A stretch of 8,225 bases of DNA from Lachnospiraceae bacterium UBA3638. GTDB taxonomy: Bacteria; Bacillota; Clostridia; Lachnospirales; Lachnospiraceae. The DNA lies in assembly GCA_002373595.1 (NCBI GenBank), contig DFKT01000035.1, positions 1 to 8,225 of the forward strand, given 5' to 3'. Both the position numbers and the translations under genes were made by a program. Shown here piece by piece: positions 1-5,927 of the stretch (its first letter is position 1; each line of letters opens with the position of its first letter). The notes beneath the pieces were generated by a model. It saw nothing but the letters and a program-made list of their open reading frames with translations. It did not search any database and was not told the origin of the DNA.

Positions 1-1350
1 TACGTAGTAGTCAAAGGTCTGAATGACCATCTCGCATAGTCTCTTGCTCGCTCCCATGATATTGGTGGGATTGACTGCCTTGTCCGTACTGATGAGTACG
101 AATCTCTCACAGCCGGATTTCATAGCGGCATAAGCGGTCTTGTATGTACCGAGGACATTATTCTTGATAGTCTCGCAGGGGCTGTCCTCCATAAGAGGTA
201 CATGCTTATGTGCCGCTGCATGATATACGACATCGGGCTTATATTTCTCAAATACATCCCTTAATCTCTCACTGTCACGCACGGATCCAATGAGTACGAC
301 AAGGTCGAGCTCGGGATACTTTTTCTTTAATTCATTCTGGATATCGTAAGCATTATTCTCATAGATATCGAAGATGATGAGCCTGCCCACTCCGTACCCG
401 GCTATCTGTCTGCAAAGCTCACTTCCGATGGAGCCGCCTCCGCCGGTCACGATGACGGTCTTGCCCTTTACGAAATCACGAACGACCTCCAGGTCAAGCT
501 TAACAGGTGCCCTGCCGAGGAGATCCTCTATGGCGACATCCCTCATCTCCTTGAGGCTCGCCTCTCCGTTAGCCAGCTGATAAATACCGGGAAGAGTCTT
601 GATCTCACAATCGGATTCCTTGCAGATATTGAGGATATCTCTCCTGTCCTCTGCGGAAGCGGTGGGAAGTGCTACATATATCTTCTGTATACTGTATTTC
701 TCGATGCTCTCGAGTATACTCTCCCTGCCGCCCACAACACGGGCGCTGCCGATATATCTGTTCCATTTATTGGGATTGTCATCTATGATGCATGCAATTT
801 TCTCATCAAGTTCACCCGATGAAGAGACTTCTCGGATGATCATCTGTCCTGCTTCTCCCGCACCTATGAGCATGCAGGGGATCGCATTGCCTGTACGTCT
901 GGCGAGCCTGTTCCTGAAGAAGAGCAGAAATCTGAACCCGAATCTCGATGCGAGAAGGAATCCTCCCTGGAGCACAGCTCCGAAGAGGTAATACGATATA
1001 GGCATCCTCTGAAACATCAAGGTGATACCTATTATCTGAAATGCGGTCGTGATGATGCTTGCTATGACGACCTTCATCAACTCGTTGTAACTCGCAAATC
1101 TCCAAATGAATCTGTAGAGTCCGAGTATAAAGAATACTATCAGGCAAAAGATTGTGTAATACGGAGCAAATCTCTTAAAACCAAGCATGTAAATCTGCTC
1201 GATCTTAGCAAAGCTGAGATCGAACCTGAGCCATAATGCTCCGAAATAAGATAGATTAACAATAAAAATATCATATACGAACAGGCAGACTGCTATTATC
1301 TGCCAGTGCTCTACCTTAAATCTTTTACGTGTTTTCGTGCCTTTTTTCAT
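1..1350 (-). CDS. CapD/FlaA1-family membrane-anchored nucleotide-sugar 4,6-dehydratase/epimerase, partial (C-terminus off window)
   Basis: The first 450 residues are visible and the frame is still open at base 1. Residues about 17-40, 62-78, 92-112 and 118-135 are hydrophobic and look like four membrane segments. A first Rossmann-like domain follows (LIGAGEAG, 161-168), then the SDR catalytic domain with the NAD(P)-binding loop TGGGGSIG (302-309), HAAAHKHVPLME (377-388), STDKAVNP (421-428) and MGASK (432-436). This is the architecture of WbpM/CapD/PglF enzymes, which act on UDP-GlcNAc-type sugars at the inner face of the membrane for capsule, O-antigen or protein glycosylation. The usual YxxxK tyrosine is a methionine (M432), as is normal in this subfamily. 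The ATG at 1350 is the only sensible start: an in-frame TAA lies five codons upstream and the next Met (55) would remove the first membrane segment. No Shine-Dalgarno is evident. Exact substrate and product cannot be decided. Confidence 0.92.
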   Translation of the reverse strand, partial: MKKGTKTRKRFKVEHWQIIAVCLFVYDIFIVNLSYFGALWLRFDLSFAKIEQIYMLGFKRFAPYYTIFCLIVFFILGLYRFIWRFASYNELMKVVIASIITTAFQIIGITLMFQRMPISYYLFGAVLQGGFLLASRFGFRFLLFFRNRLARRTGNAIPCMLIGAGEAGQMIIREVSSSGELDEKIACIIDDNPNKWNRYIGSARVVGGRESILESIEKYSIQKIYVALPTASAEDRRDILNICKESDCEIKTLPGIYQLANGEASLKEMRDVAIEDLLGRAPVKLDLEVVRDFVKGKTVIVTGGGGSIGSELCRQIAGYGVGRLIIFDIYENNAYDIQNELKKKYPELDLVVLIGSVRDSERLRDVFEKYKPDVVYHAAAHKHVPLMEDSPCETIKNNVLGTYKTAYAAMKSGCERFVLISTDKAVNPTNIMGASKRLCEMVIQTFDYYV

Positions 1351-1376
1351 AGCTGTGTAATGTTATAAATTTATTC

Positions 1377-1405
1377 TTGACATTAATGAATCAATTTGTT
1401 AATAT
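1377..1405 (+). promoter_or_regulatory. Sigma-A type promoter of tRNA-Thr
   Basis: A perfect -35 box TTGACA (1377-1382), a 17-base spacer and a -10 box TAATAT (1400-1405, 4 of 6 consensus positions) sit just upstream of the tRNA. The expected transcription start near 1412 would leave a leader of about eight bases before the mature 5' end, to be removed by RNase P. The site lies in the AT-rich gap between the tRNA and the divergent dehydratase gene. Confidence 0.8.
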
Positions 1406-1419
1406 CTCATAGTGCGTTT

Positions 1420-1491
1420 GCTGATGTGGCTCAGGGGTAGAGCGTTTCCTTGGTAAGGAAGAGGTCGCGGGTTCAATTCCCGCCATCAGCT
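1420..1491 (+). tRNA. tRNA-Thr (anticodon GGT)
   Basis: A complete 72-base cloverleaf can be drawn. The acceptor stem is GCTGATG (1420-1426) with CATCAGC (1484-1490). The D stem is GCTC/GAGC with a short 7-base loop, AGGGGTA. The anticodon arm is TTTCC-TTGGTAA-GGAAG (1445-1461) with anticodon GGT at 1452-1454, reading ACC and ACU threonine codons. The variable loop is AGGTC, and the T arm is GCGGG-TTCAATT-CCCGC (1467-1483). The discriminator base is T1491. CCA is not encoded (TAACCT follows), so a CCA-adding enzyme is needed. It is the only plus-strand gene here and has its own promoter and terminator, so it looks like a single-gene transcription unit. Its 3' end overlaps the end of sigH on the other strand. 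Confidence 0.96.
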
Positions 1492-2178
1492 AACCTGAAC
1501 GGCAGATTCCGAAATAACGGAATCTGCTTTTTTATTTCTCAGGATCTTCCTGAGTTTCCCCTTGGCACGCTGTACAGCATTGTCGGTCTCCTTGGGCTTC
1601 TTAGCGAGAAGCTCTGCTATCTCGGTATTGGTAAATCCCGCTATCGAAAGCTTCACTGCTTCCCTCTCGAAATCGCTGAGAGACTCATCTATCGCTATAT
1701 TGATCTCTCGCACTCCCTCATCGCTGAGGACGCTCTCCTCAGGCGAAACAAGTCCGAAAGAAGCCGTCACGATCCTGTCCGAAAAACTGCCGGACGCATT
1801 TTTGCCGTCCGCATCCGTATTTGTCACGCCCTCGATGCTCTCATAGAGCGATATGTATCCGTTGAGAGGGCTGTGCTTCTTATCCTGAGACGCATCGATA
1901 GCCTTGTACATACGCCTCGAAGCGCAGAGCTTTGCAAATGAAGCAAAGGATGCTCCCGCATTCTCGTCATAGTCGCTCATAGCACCGTATACGCCGATCA
2001 TGCCCTCCTGTATGAGGTCCTCGGTCTCCCCTCCTATGAGAAAGAGTTTCGATGCCTGAAGGCGCACGGTAGCCTTATATCTCGCCAGGAGATACTCCGC
2101 AGCTATCCTGTCTCCCTCACGGTACAGAGCGACAAGTTCCTCATCGGGCAGTAGATTGTAAGCGGTATGAACGCTCAT
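1486..2178 (-). CDS. sigH: RNA polymerase sigma-H factor (SigH/Spo0H family)
   Basis: This 230-residue sigma-70 family protein resembles B. subtilis SigH, which directs transition-state, competence and early sporulation genes. Region 2 covers about residues 12-95, with the core-binding and -10-recognition segment DLIQEGMIGVYGAMSDYD (54-71) and LCASRRMYKAI (84-94). A polar linker of about 30 residues follows. Region 4 (about 145-213) carries the helix-turn-helix FTNTEIAELLAKKPKETDNA (182-201), which binds the -35 element. The characteristic SigH segments FLIGGETEDLIQEGMIG and KHSPLNGYISL are present. The start overlaps the rlmB stop (ATGA), with GAGGG (2186-2190) inside rlmB as ribosome binding site, so translation is probably coupled. 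The family normally ends soon after the KLRKIL helix. Here a short tail, KADSVISESAVQVS, is encoded by the tRNA-Thr terminator and acceptor-stem DNA read on the opposite strand. Whether this organism sporulates cannot be seen. Confidence 0.93.
   Translation of the reverse strand: MSVHTAYNLLPDEELVALYREGDRIAAEYLLARYKATVRLQASKLFLIGGETEDLIQEGMIGVYGAMSDYDENAGASFASFAKLCASRRMYKAIDASQDKKHSPLNGYISLYESIEGVTNTDADGKNASGSFSDRIVTASFGLVSPEESVLSDEGVREINIAIDESLSDFEREAVKLSIAGFTNTEIAELLAKKPKETDNAVQRAKGKLRKILRNKKADSVISESAVQVS
1502..1533 (+). terminator. Intrinsic terminator of tRNA-Thr
   Basis: A perfect 10-bp stem, GCAGATTCCG (1502-1511) with CGGAATCTGC (1518-1527), encloses the loop AAATAA and is followed by six T residues (1528-1533). 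It starts 10 bases after the tRNA, in the right orientation to end its transcript. On the minus strand the hairpin is preceded by A residues and not followed by a T run, so it should not stop sigH transcription. The whole element lies inside the sigH reading frame. Confidence 0.9.
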
Positions 2179-2924
2179 CTTCTGGCCCTCACCACTTCGT
2201 ATGCTATAATGCCTGCTGCCACAGACGCATTGAGTGACTCTATCTCGCCCTTAACGGGAAGTGAGATCACATGGTCGCATTTCTCTCTGACGAGTCTGCT
2301 GACACCGCTTCCTTCGTTTCCGATAACGATGCCGACAGCGCCTGTCATATCGGTATCATATATGCTTACGCCGTCCATATCGGCACAGTAGAACCATATT
2401 CCCTTATTCTTAAGGTCCTCTATCGTCCTGGAGATATTGGACACCTTGGCTACCGGTGTGTAATTGATCGCACCGGCGCTGGCTCTGGCCACACCTGCTG
2501 AGAGATGAGCCGCTCTGTCCTCGCGAATGATGACTCCGTGTGCTCCGGCAAGGTTGGCTGTCCTTATGATAGCTCCGAGATTGTAAGGATCCTCTATACC
2601 GTCAAGCACGATGATGAAGGGCTTCTCACCCTTCTCCTCCGCACGCTTAAGGATATCGTCAACGCTCGCATATTCATATGCTGCGGTGACTGCTATAACA
2701 CCCTGGTGATGCCCTGTCTCTGACATATTATCAAGGCGGGACTTCTCGACATACTTGATCTCGATGTCCTTCTTCCTCGCATCTCTCTTGATGGACTGCA
2801 CGGGGCCGTCCTGACATCCGTCCAGTATATATATGCGGTCGATGGGCTTGCCGGAGCGGAGACTCTCCGTTACGGCATTGCGGCCCTCTATGTAGTTTTC
2901 GAATTTATTCTCTTTATTCTTCAT
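2175..2924 (-). CDS. rlmB: 23S rRNA (guanosine-2'-O-)-methyltransferase RlmB, SPOUT/TrmH family
   Basis: This 249-residue protein has the full TrmH-family layout. The N-terminal L30e-like RNA-binding domain (about 10-80) begins YIEGRNAVTESL. The SPOUT knot domain (about 100-249) has motif 1 LDGIEDPYNLGAIIRTAN (107-124), motif 2 GIVIGNEGSGVS (198-209) and motif 3 SLPVKGEIESLNASVAAGI (221-239). R121, E204 and N232 are the conserved catalytic or SAM-site positions of the family. RlmB-type enzymes use SAM to methylate the 2'-OH of a guanosine in 23S rRNA domain V; other TrmH enzymes have different RNA targets, so the exact site is inferred. It sits between mrnC and sigH, as in B. subtilis (yacO), but rae1/yacP, normally next, is absent. 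The nearest Shine-Dalgarno, AGGAAG (2939-2944), lies 14 bases from the ATG, farther than usual. Confidence 0.93.
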   Translation of the reverse strand: MKNKENKFENYIEGRNAVTESLRSGKPIDRIYILDGCQDGPVQSIKRDARKKDIEIKYVEKSRLDNMSETGHHQGVIAVTAAYEYASVDDILKRAEEKGEKPFIIVLDGIEDPYNLGAIIRTANLAGAHGVIIREDRAAHLSAGVARASAGAINYTPVAKVSNISRTIEDLKNKGIWFYCADMDGVSIYDTDMTGAVGIVIGNEGSGVSRLVREKCDHVISLPVKGEIESLNASVAAGIIAYEVVRARR

Positions 2925-2938
2925 TGCTGTTTCAAAAT

Positions 2939-2944
2939 CTTCCT
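2939..2944 (-). promoter_or_regulatory. Distant Shine-Dalgarno of rlmB
   Basis: AGGAAG on the minus strand is the only good ribosome binding site in the 57-base mrnC-rlmB gap. It lies 14 bases from the rlmB ATG. Three bases after it, a possible TTG start (2933-2935) opens a four-codon frame (TTG AAA CAG CAA TGA) whose stop overlaps the rlmB ATG as ATGA. Whether this mini-frame is used is speculation. Confidence 0.4.
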
Positions 2945-2981
2945 GCGATCATTGATCAAACAGTATCGAACTCTTTATATC

Positions 2982-3371
2982 TCACACGATATTCAGGAAT
3001 GTTATGATCTCATCGCATCTCTCATCATCGCCCGACAGCGATAAATATCCCATCAGCGCTTCGAAGCCTGTCGCCTTCCTGTACGCACCCACGGACGATC
3101 CTCTCGTACTCTTGGAGAAAGCATTCCTTCCGCGCTTCATGATATCGAGTTCTTCCGCGCTCAGTATCCCGTCTTCCGCGCTCAGCTTGTCGTAATACAC
3201 CGCCTGTGCATCCGCACTCACAAGCTTAACTTTCAGCTTGTTGAGTTCCTTTACGGGGCGCTGAGCCTGCTTTAGGATCGCTGTACGGACTTTGAGTTCA
3301 AAGTAAGCATCACCGATAAAAGCAAGCGACGAGGGTGAGTATTCCGAAGGATTCATCTCTGTTCCGTTCAT
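2982..3371 (-). CDS. mrnC: Mini-ribonuclease III (Mini-III, MrnC)
   Basis: This 129-residue protein is a lone RNase III catalytic domain without the double-stranded-RNA-binding domain, which defines Mini-III. The signature SLAFIGDAYFELKVR (15-29) holds the expected catalytic Asp21. RGRNAFSK (80-87) and YRKATGFEALMGYL (97-110) hold the second conserved acidic residue, Glu104. In B. subtilis the dimeric enzyme trims both ends of 23S precursor rRNA on a double-stranded stalk. That fits the next gene, rlmB, which modifies the same rRNA. The ATG at 3371 lies 13 bases after the cysS stop. A second ATG (Met6, 3354-3356) would also give a normal-length family member, and neither has a strong Shine-Dalgarno, so the first five residues are uncertain. 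Translation may depend on coupling to cysS. Confidence 0.92.
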   Translation of the reverse strand: MNGTEMNPSEYSPSSLAFIGDAYFELKVRTAILKQAQRPVKELNKLKVKLVSADAQAVYYDKLSAEDGILSAEELDIMKRGRNAFSKSTRGSSVGAYRKATGFEALMGYLSLSGDDERCDEIITFLNIV

Positions 3372-3384
3372 TCCGGCGCCCGCT

Positions 3385-4812
3385 CTACGCTCTCTTCCAC
3401 CTTACGCCCTCACGGGTATCCTCGAGCACGATTCCCTTGGAGAGGAGTTCGTCCCTTATCTCATCGGCGCGTGCGAAATTCTTTTCCTTTCTCGCCGCGT
3501 TTCTCTGAGCAATGAGATCCTCTATCTCAGAGTCGAGCATCTCCTTCTCACCGCCGCCAAGTTTAATGCCGAGTATATCGGTAAGGGTCGTGAGCTTCTC
3601 AGAGAGCTTATTCAGATACTCTGCGGAGTTTGCTCCGGATGTATTGGTATTGATGAATTTAACGAGTTCAAATACAGCCGAGATAGCATCCGCGGTATTA
3701 AAGTCATCCTCCATAGCAGTCTCAAACTGCGTTACGAAAGCAGCACTGTCTGCAAGGAGAGTCTGCTCAGCATCGGAGAGACCCGCGCCCGATTTATCAC
3801 CTGCCTTGGCATTCTCTATCAGGAATGCAAGATTCTCAGCGCACTTCCTGATCCTGTCCAGTCCGTTGGATGCGCTCTCCATCAGCTCATCGCTGAAGTT
3901 AAGAGGGCTCCTGTAATGAGCGGAAAGCATAAAGAATCTGAGCACCTGCAGGTCGTATCTCTCGCTGATATCACGCACGGTGAAGAAGTTTCCGAGAGAC
4001 TTACTCATCTTCCTGTTGTCGATATTTAAGAACGCATTATGCATCCAGTAGTTGGAGAATGTCACTCCGCTCGCGCCCTCGGACTGAGCTATCTCATTCT
4101 CGTGATGAGGGAATATGAGATCCTCTCCTCCGGCGTGGATGTCTATCTGATCTCCGAGATATTTCTTACTCATGACGGAGCACTCTATATGCCATCCGGG
4201 TCTGCCTTCGCACCAGGGTGACTCCCAGTAAGGCTCTCCCTCTTTCTTTGGCTTCCAGAGGACGAAATCAAGGGGATCCTCTTTCTGATCCTCTCCCGTA
4301 ACTTTAAGCTCTCTCTCTCCGCTCCTTAAGTCATCGAGATTCTTGTGTGAGAGCTTACCGTAATCCTTAAAAGATCTCGTGCGGTAATAGACCGTTCCGT
4401 CAGCCGCTCTGTACGCAAGTCCCTTGTCTATGAGGGTCGAGATCATTTCTATCATCCCGTCTATCTCTTCGGTAGCCTTGGGATGAACGGTAGCGGGGCG
4501 TACGTTCATACCCTCCATATCCTTCTTGCACTCTTCGATGAATCTCTCTGATACGGTCTTGCTGTCGGTTCCGTCTTCTATCGCTTTCTTGATGATCTTG
4601 TCATCGACATCGGTGAAATTGGAAACATACTTAACTTCGTATCCCTTGTACTCGAAGTATCTCCTCACCGTATCGAAGATGATCATAGGTCTCGCATTTC
4701 CGATGTGGATATAATTGTAAACGGTCGGTCCGCATACATACATGCGCACCTTGCCTTCTTCTATCGGTTTAAATTCTTCCTTGCTCCTTGAAAGCGTATT
4801 GAAGATCTTCAT
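3385..4812 (-). CDS. cysS: Cysteine--tRNA ligase
   Basis: This full-length class I aminoacyl-tRNA synthetase (475 residues; the family is about 460-480) charges tRNA-Cys with cysteine using ATP. The Rossmann catalytic core starts MYVCGPTVYNYIHIGNARP (24-42) with the HIGH-type signature HIGN at 36-39. The KMSKS loop is at 268-272. The zinc that selects cysteine would be held by C27, C211 (GWHIECSVMS), H236 and E240 (FPHHENE), matching the known E. coli ligands. The C-terminal half (about 300-475) is the helical anticodon-binding region plus a small end domain, ending with FARADEIRDELLSKGIVLEDT (446-466). AAAGGA nine bases before the ATG is a good ribosome binding site. The 42-base gap to ispF is too short for a T-box leader, so regulation must lie upstream in the operon. 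Confidence 0.97.
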   Translation of the reverse strand: MKIFNTLSRSKEEFKPIEEGKVRMYVCGPTVYNYIHIGNARPMIIFDTVRRYFEYKGYEVKYVSNFTDVDDKIIKKAIEDGTDSKTVSERFIEECKKDMEGMNVRPATVHPKATEEIDGMIEMISTLIDKGLAYRAADGTVYYRTRSFKDYGKLSHKNLDDLRSGERELKVTGEDQKEDPLDFVLWKPKKEGEPYWESPWCEGRPGWHIECSVMSKKYLGDQIDIHAGGEDLIFPHHENEIAQSEGASGVTFSNYWMHNAFLNIDNRKMSKSLGNFFTVRDISERYDLQVLRFFMLSAHYRSPLNFSDELMESASNGLDRIRKCAENLAFLIENAKAGDKSGAGLSDAEQTLLADSAAFVTQFETAMEDDFNTADAISAVFELVKFINTNTSGANSAEYLNKLSEKLTTLTDILGIKLGGGEKEMLDSEIEDLIAQRNAARKEKNFARADEIRDELLSKGIVLEDTREGVRWKRA

Positions 4813-4854
4813 GTCTGCAAATCCTTTCTGTGTCCCTATTATCGATCGTAAGCG

Positions 4855-5331
4855 TCAGTCTTTCTCATTAAGACAACATATCGCCTGCGCGGATAGTCCT
4901 TCCTTGCTGCCCGTAAATCCGAGGCCTTCCTCGGTGGTCGCCTTGACATTTACGGCGTCTATATCAAGTCCGAGTGCAGAGCTTATCCTCTCTCTCATCG
5001 CATCGATATAAGGTCTCATCTTAGGCGCCTGCGCTATGATTGTCGCATCGATATTTCCTATCGTGTATCCCTTCTCGTCCAGCCTGCTGCCGACAACCTT
5101 TAATAGCTCTATCGAGTCCGCTCCTTCATATGCGGGATCGTTATCCGGGAAAAGAAGTCCTATATCGCCGAGAGCCGCCGCTCCGAGCAGAGCGTCCATT
5201 ATCGCGTGTGTGAGCACGTCCGCATCGGAGTGTCCTATCAGTCCCGTTTCATGGGGGATCTCGACGCCGCCTATTATGAGCTTTCTGTCGGGGCCAAGCT
5301 TATGAACATCGTATCCTGTTCCTACTCGCAT
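4855..5331 (-). CDS. ispF: 2-C-methyl-D-erythritol 2,4-cyclodiphosphate synthase
   Basis: This 158-residue protein has the normal IspF length and all the hallmarks. The N-terminus [12 protein letters not shown] provides metal ligands D8 and H10, the third ligand is H42 ([21 protein letters not shown]), and H34 and D56 lie in the conserved active-site loops. The CDP-binding motif [16 protein letters not shown] is at 130-145. The trimeric cytosolic enzyme converts CDP-methylerythritol 2-phosphate to the cyclic diphosphate and releases CMP, in the non-mevalonate (MEP) isoprenoid pathway. Its usual partner ispD is not in the window, so this gene sits apart from the ispD-ispF pair seen in Bacillus. 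GGAG seven bases before the ATG is a good ribosome binding site. It lies 62 bases after the DUF4364 gene and 42 bases before cysS. Confidence 0.97.
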   Translation of the reverse strand: MRVGTGYDVHKLGPDRKLIIGGVEIPHETGLIGHSDADVLTHAIMDALLGAAALGDIGLLFPDNDPAYEGADSIELLKVVGSRLDEKGYTIGNIDATIIAQAPKMRPYIDAMRERISSALGLDIDAVNVKATTEEGLGFTGSKEGLSAQAICCLNEKD

Positions 5332-5393
5332 CTTCCTTCTCCGTAAACCTCAAATCTCACTCATCCCAATAAGGATTGCGATCTGCCGGCGCG

Positions 5394-5927
5394 TCAAAAC
5401 AGCTGATCGCACAGATACTGATACACGTCCTTACTCTTCTCCTGCCACACATCGCATATATGCTCCGCTATGCCTTCCGTCGGCACGGAGAGCGTGAGGT
5501 CCATGAGTTTGGTATCCCTGTCCTTTACGGTCATATGAGCTTCATACTCGCCGCCTGCGACCTTGTAGTAATCGGCATATACAGCGACTTCATTTCTGAG
5601 CTCATATGCCTTCTCGCGGAAGTAATCCTCTATCGCATCTATATCCCTGTCGGGGATCCTGTCTCTGAAGAACCCCAGAGTCTCCCTTCCTTCGGCAGTG
5701 ATGCACAGGTGCGTGCGGTTGTGCGAACTCTGCGCTTCACTCACACTGACGAGACCATTGTCTATGAGTTCTGCCTGTGCCATCGTAAGCGTCATATAGT
5801 CCGCGTACTCTCCGCCCAGGATGAAATCACTGATCTGTGCGGTCGTCATCAGGAAGTCGACTCTCCCGAGCATATAGAGTATTAGGAGCTTCGTAAGTGT
5901 TAAATTATCACCTGCTGAAAGGGGCAT
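5394..5927 (-). CDS. DUF4364 family winged-helix protein
   Basis: This 177-residue soluble protein has no signal peptide or membrane segment. Residues about 8-90 look like a winged helix: LTKLLILYMLGRVDFLMTTA (10-29), a second helix pair around TLTMAQAELIDNGLV (46-60), then the wing and a following segment with ITAEGRETLGFFRDRIP (76-92), which I recognise as typical of DUF4364. The C-terminal half (about 95-177) is an alpha/beta region with a basic patch around VKDRDTKLMDL (134-144). The family is known from Clostridia and has no established function that I know of; the fold suggests a DNA-binding regulator, but this is inference. Its ATG directly abuts the malic enzyme stop (TAAATG), with only a weak AGG as ribosome binding site, so its translation probably depends on ribosomes finishing the malic enzyme. 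Confidence 0.85.
   Translation of the reverse strand: MPLSAGDNLTLTKLLILYMLGRVDFLMTTAQISDFILGGEYADYMTLTMAQAELIDNGLVSVSEAQSSHNRTHLCITAEGRETLGFFRDRIPDRDIDAIEDYFREKAYELRNEVAVYADYYKVAGGEYEAHMTVKDRDTKLMDLTLSVPTEGIAEHICDVWQEKSKDVYQYLCDQLF

Noticed and set aside
421..436. Missing catalytic tyrosine in the CapD-like enzyme (coordinates are protein residues) as a sign of inactivation
   Set aside because: Methionine at this position with conserved Thr-Asp and Lys is the usual state in the FlaA1/PglF/WbpM subfamily, which is active.
599..991. Plus-strand open frames of 60-170 residues scattered across the window, for example 599-991, 5376-5885, 6145-6603 and 6597-6998
   Set aside because: Each lies antisense to a minus-strand gene with clear family motifs, and its translation is low-complexity or without recognisable motifs. 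They are shadows caused by the codon composition of the real genes.
812..1147. Minus-strand open frame of 111 codons inside the sugar dehydratase gene
   Set aside because: It is out of frame with the 450-codon reading frame, which carries the membrane segments and Rossmann motifs through the same DNA.
1502..1527. The 10-bp inverted repeat as an operator or attachment site
   Set aside because: Its position just after the tRNA and the following T run make an intrinsic terminator the simpler reading. I found no integrase gene or repeated tRNA 3' end that would suggest an integrated element.
1450..1941. Plus-strand open frame starting inside the tRNA-Thr gene
   Set aside because: It begins in the anticodon arm, runs through a strong terminator and is antisense to sigH.
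4813..4854. T-box riboswitch upstream of cysS, as in many Firmicutes
   Set aside because: The gap to ispF is only 42 bases, and I see no T-box sequence or antiterminator in it.
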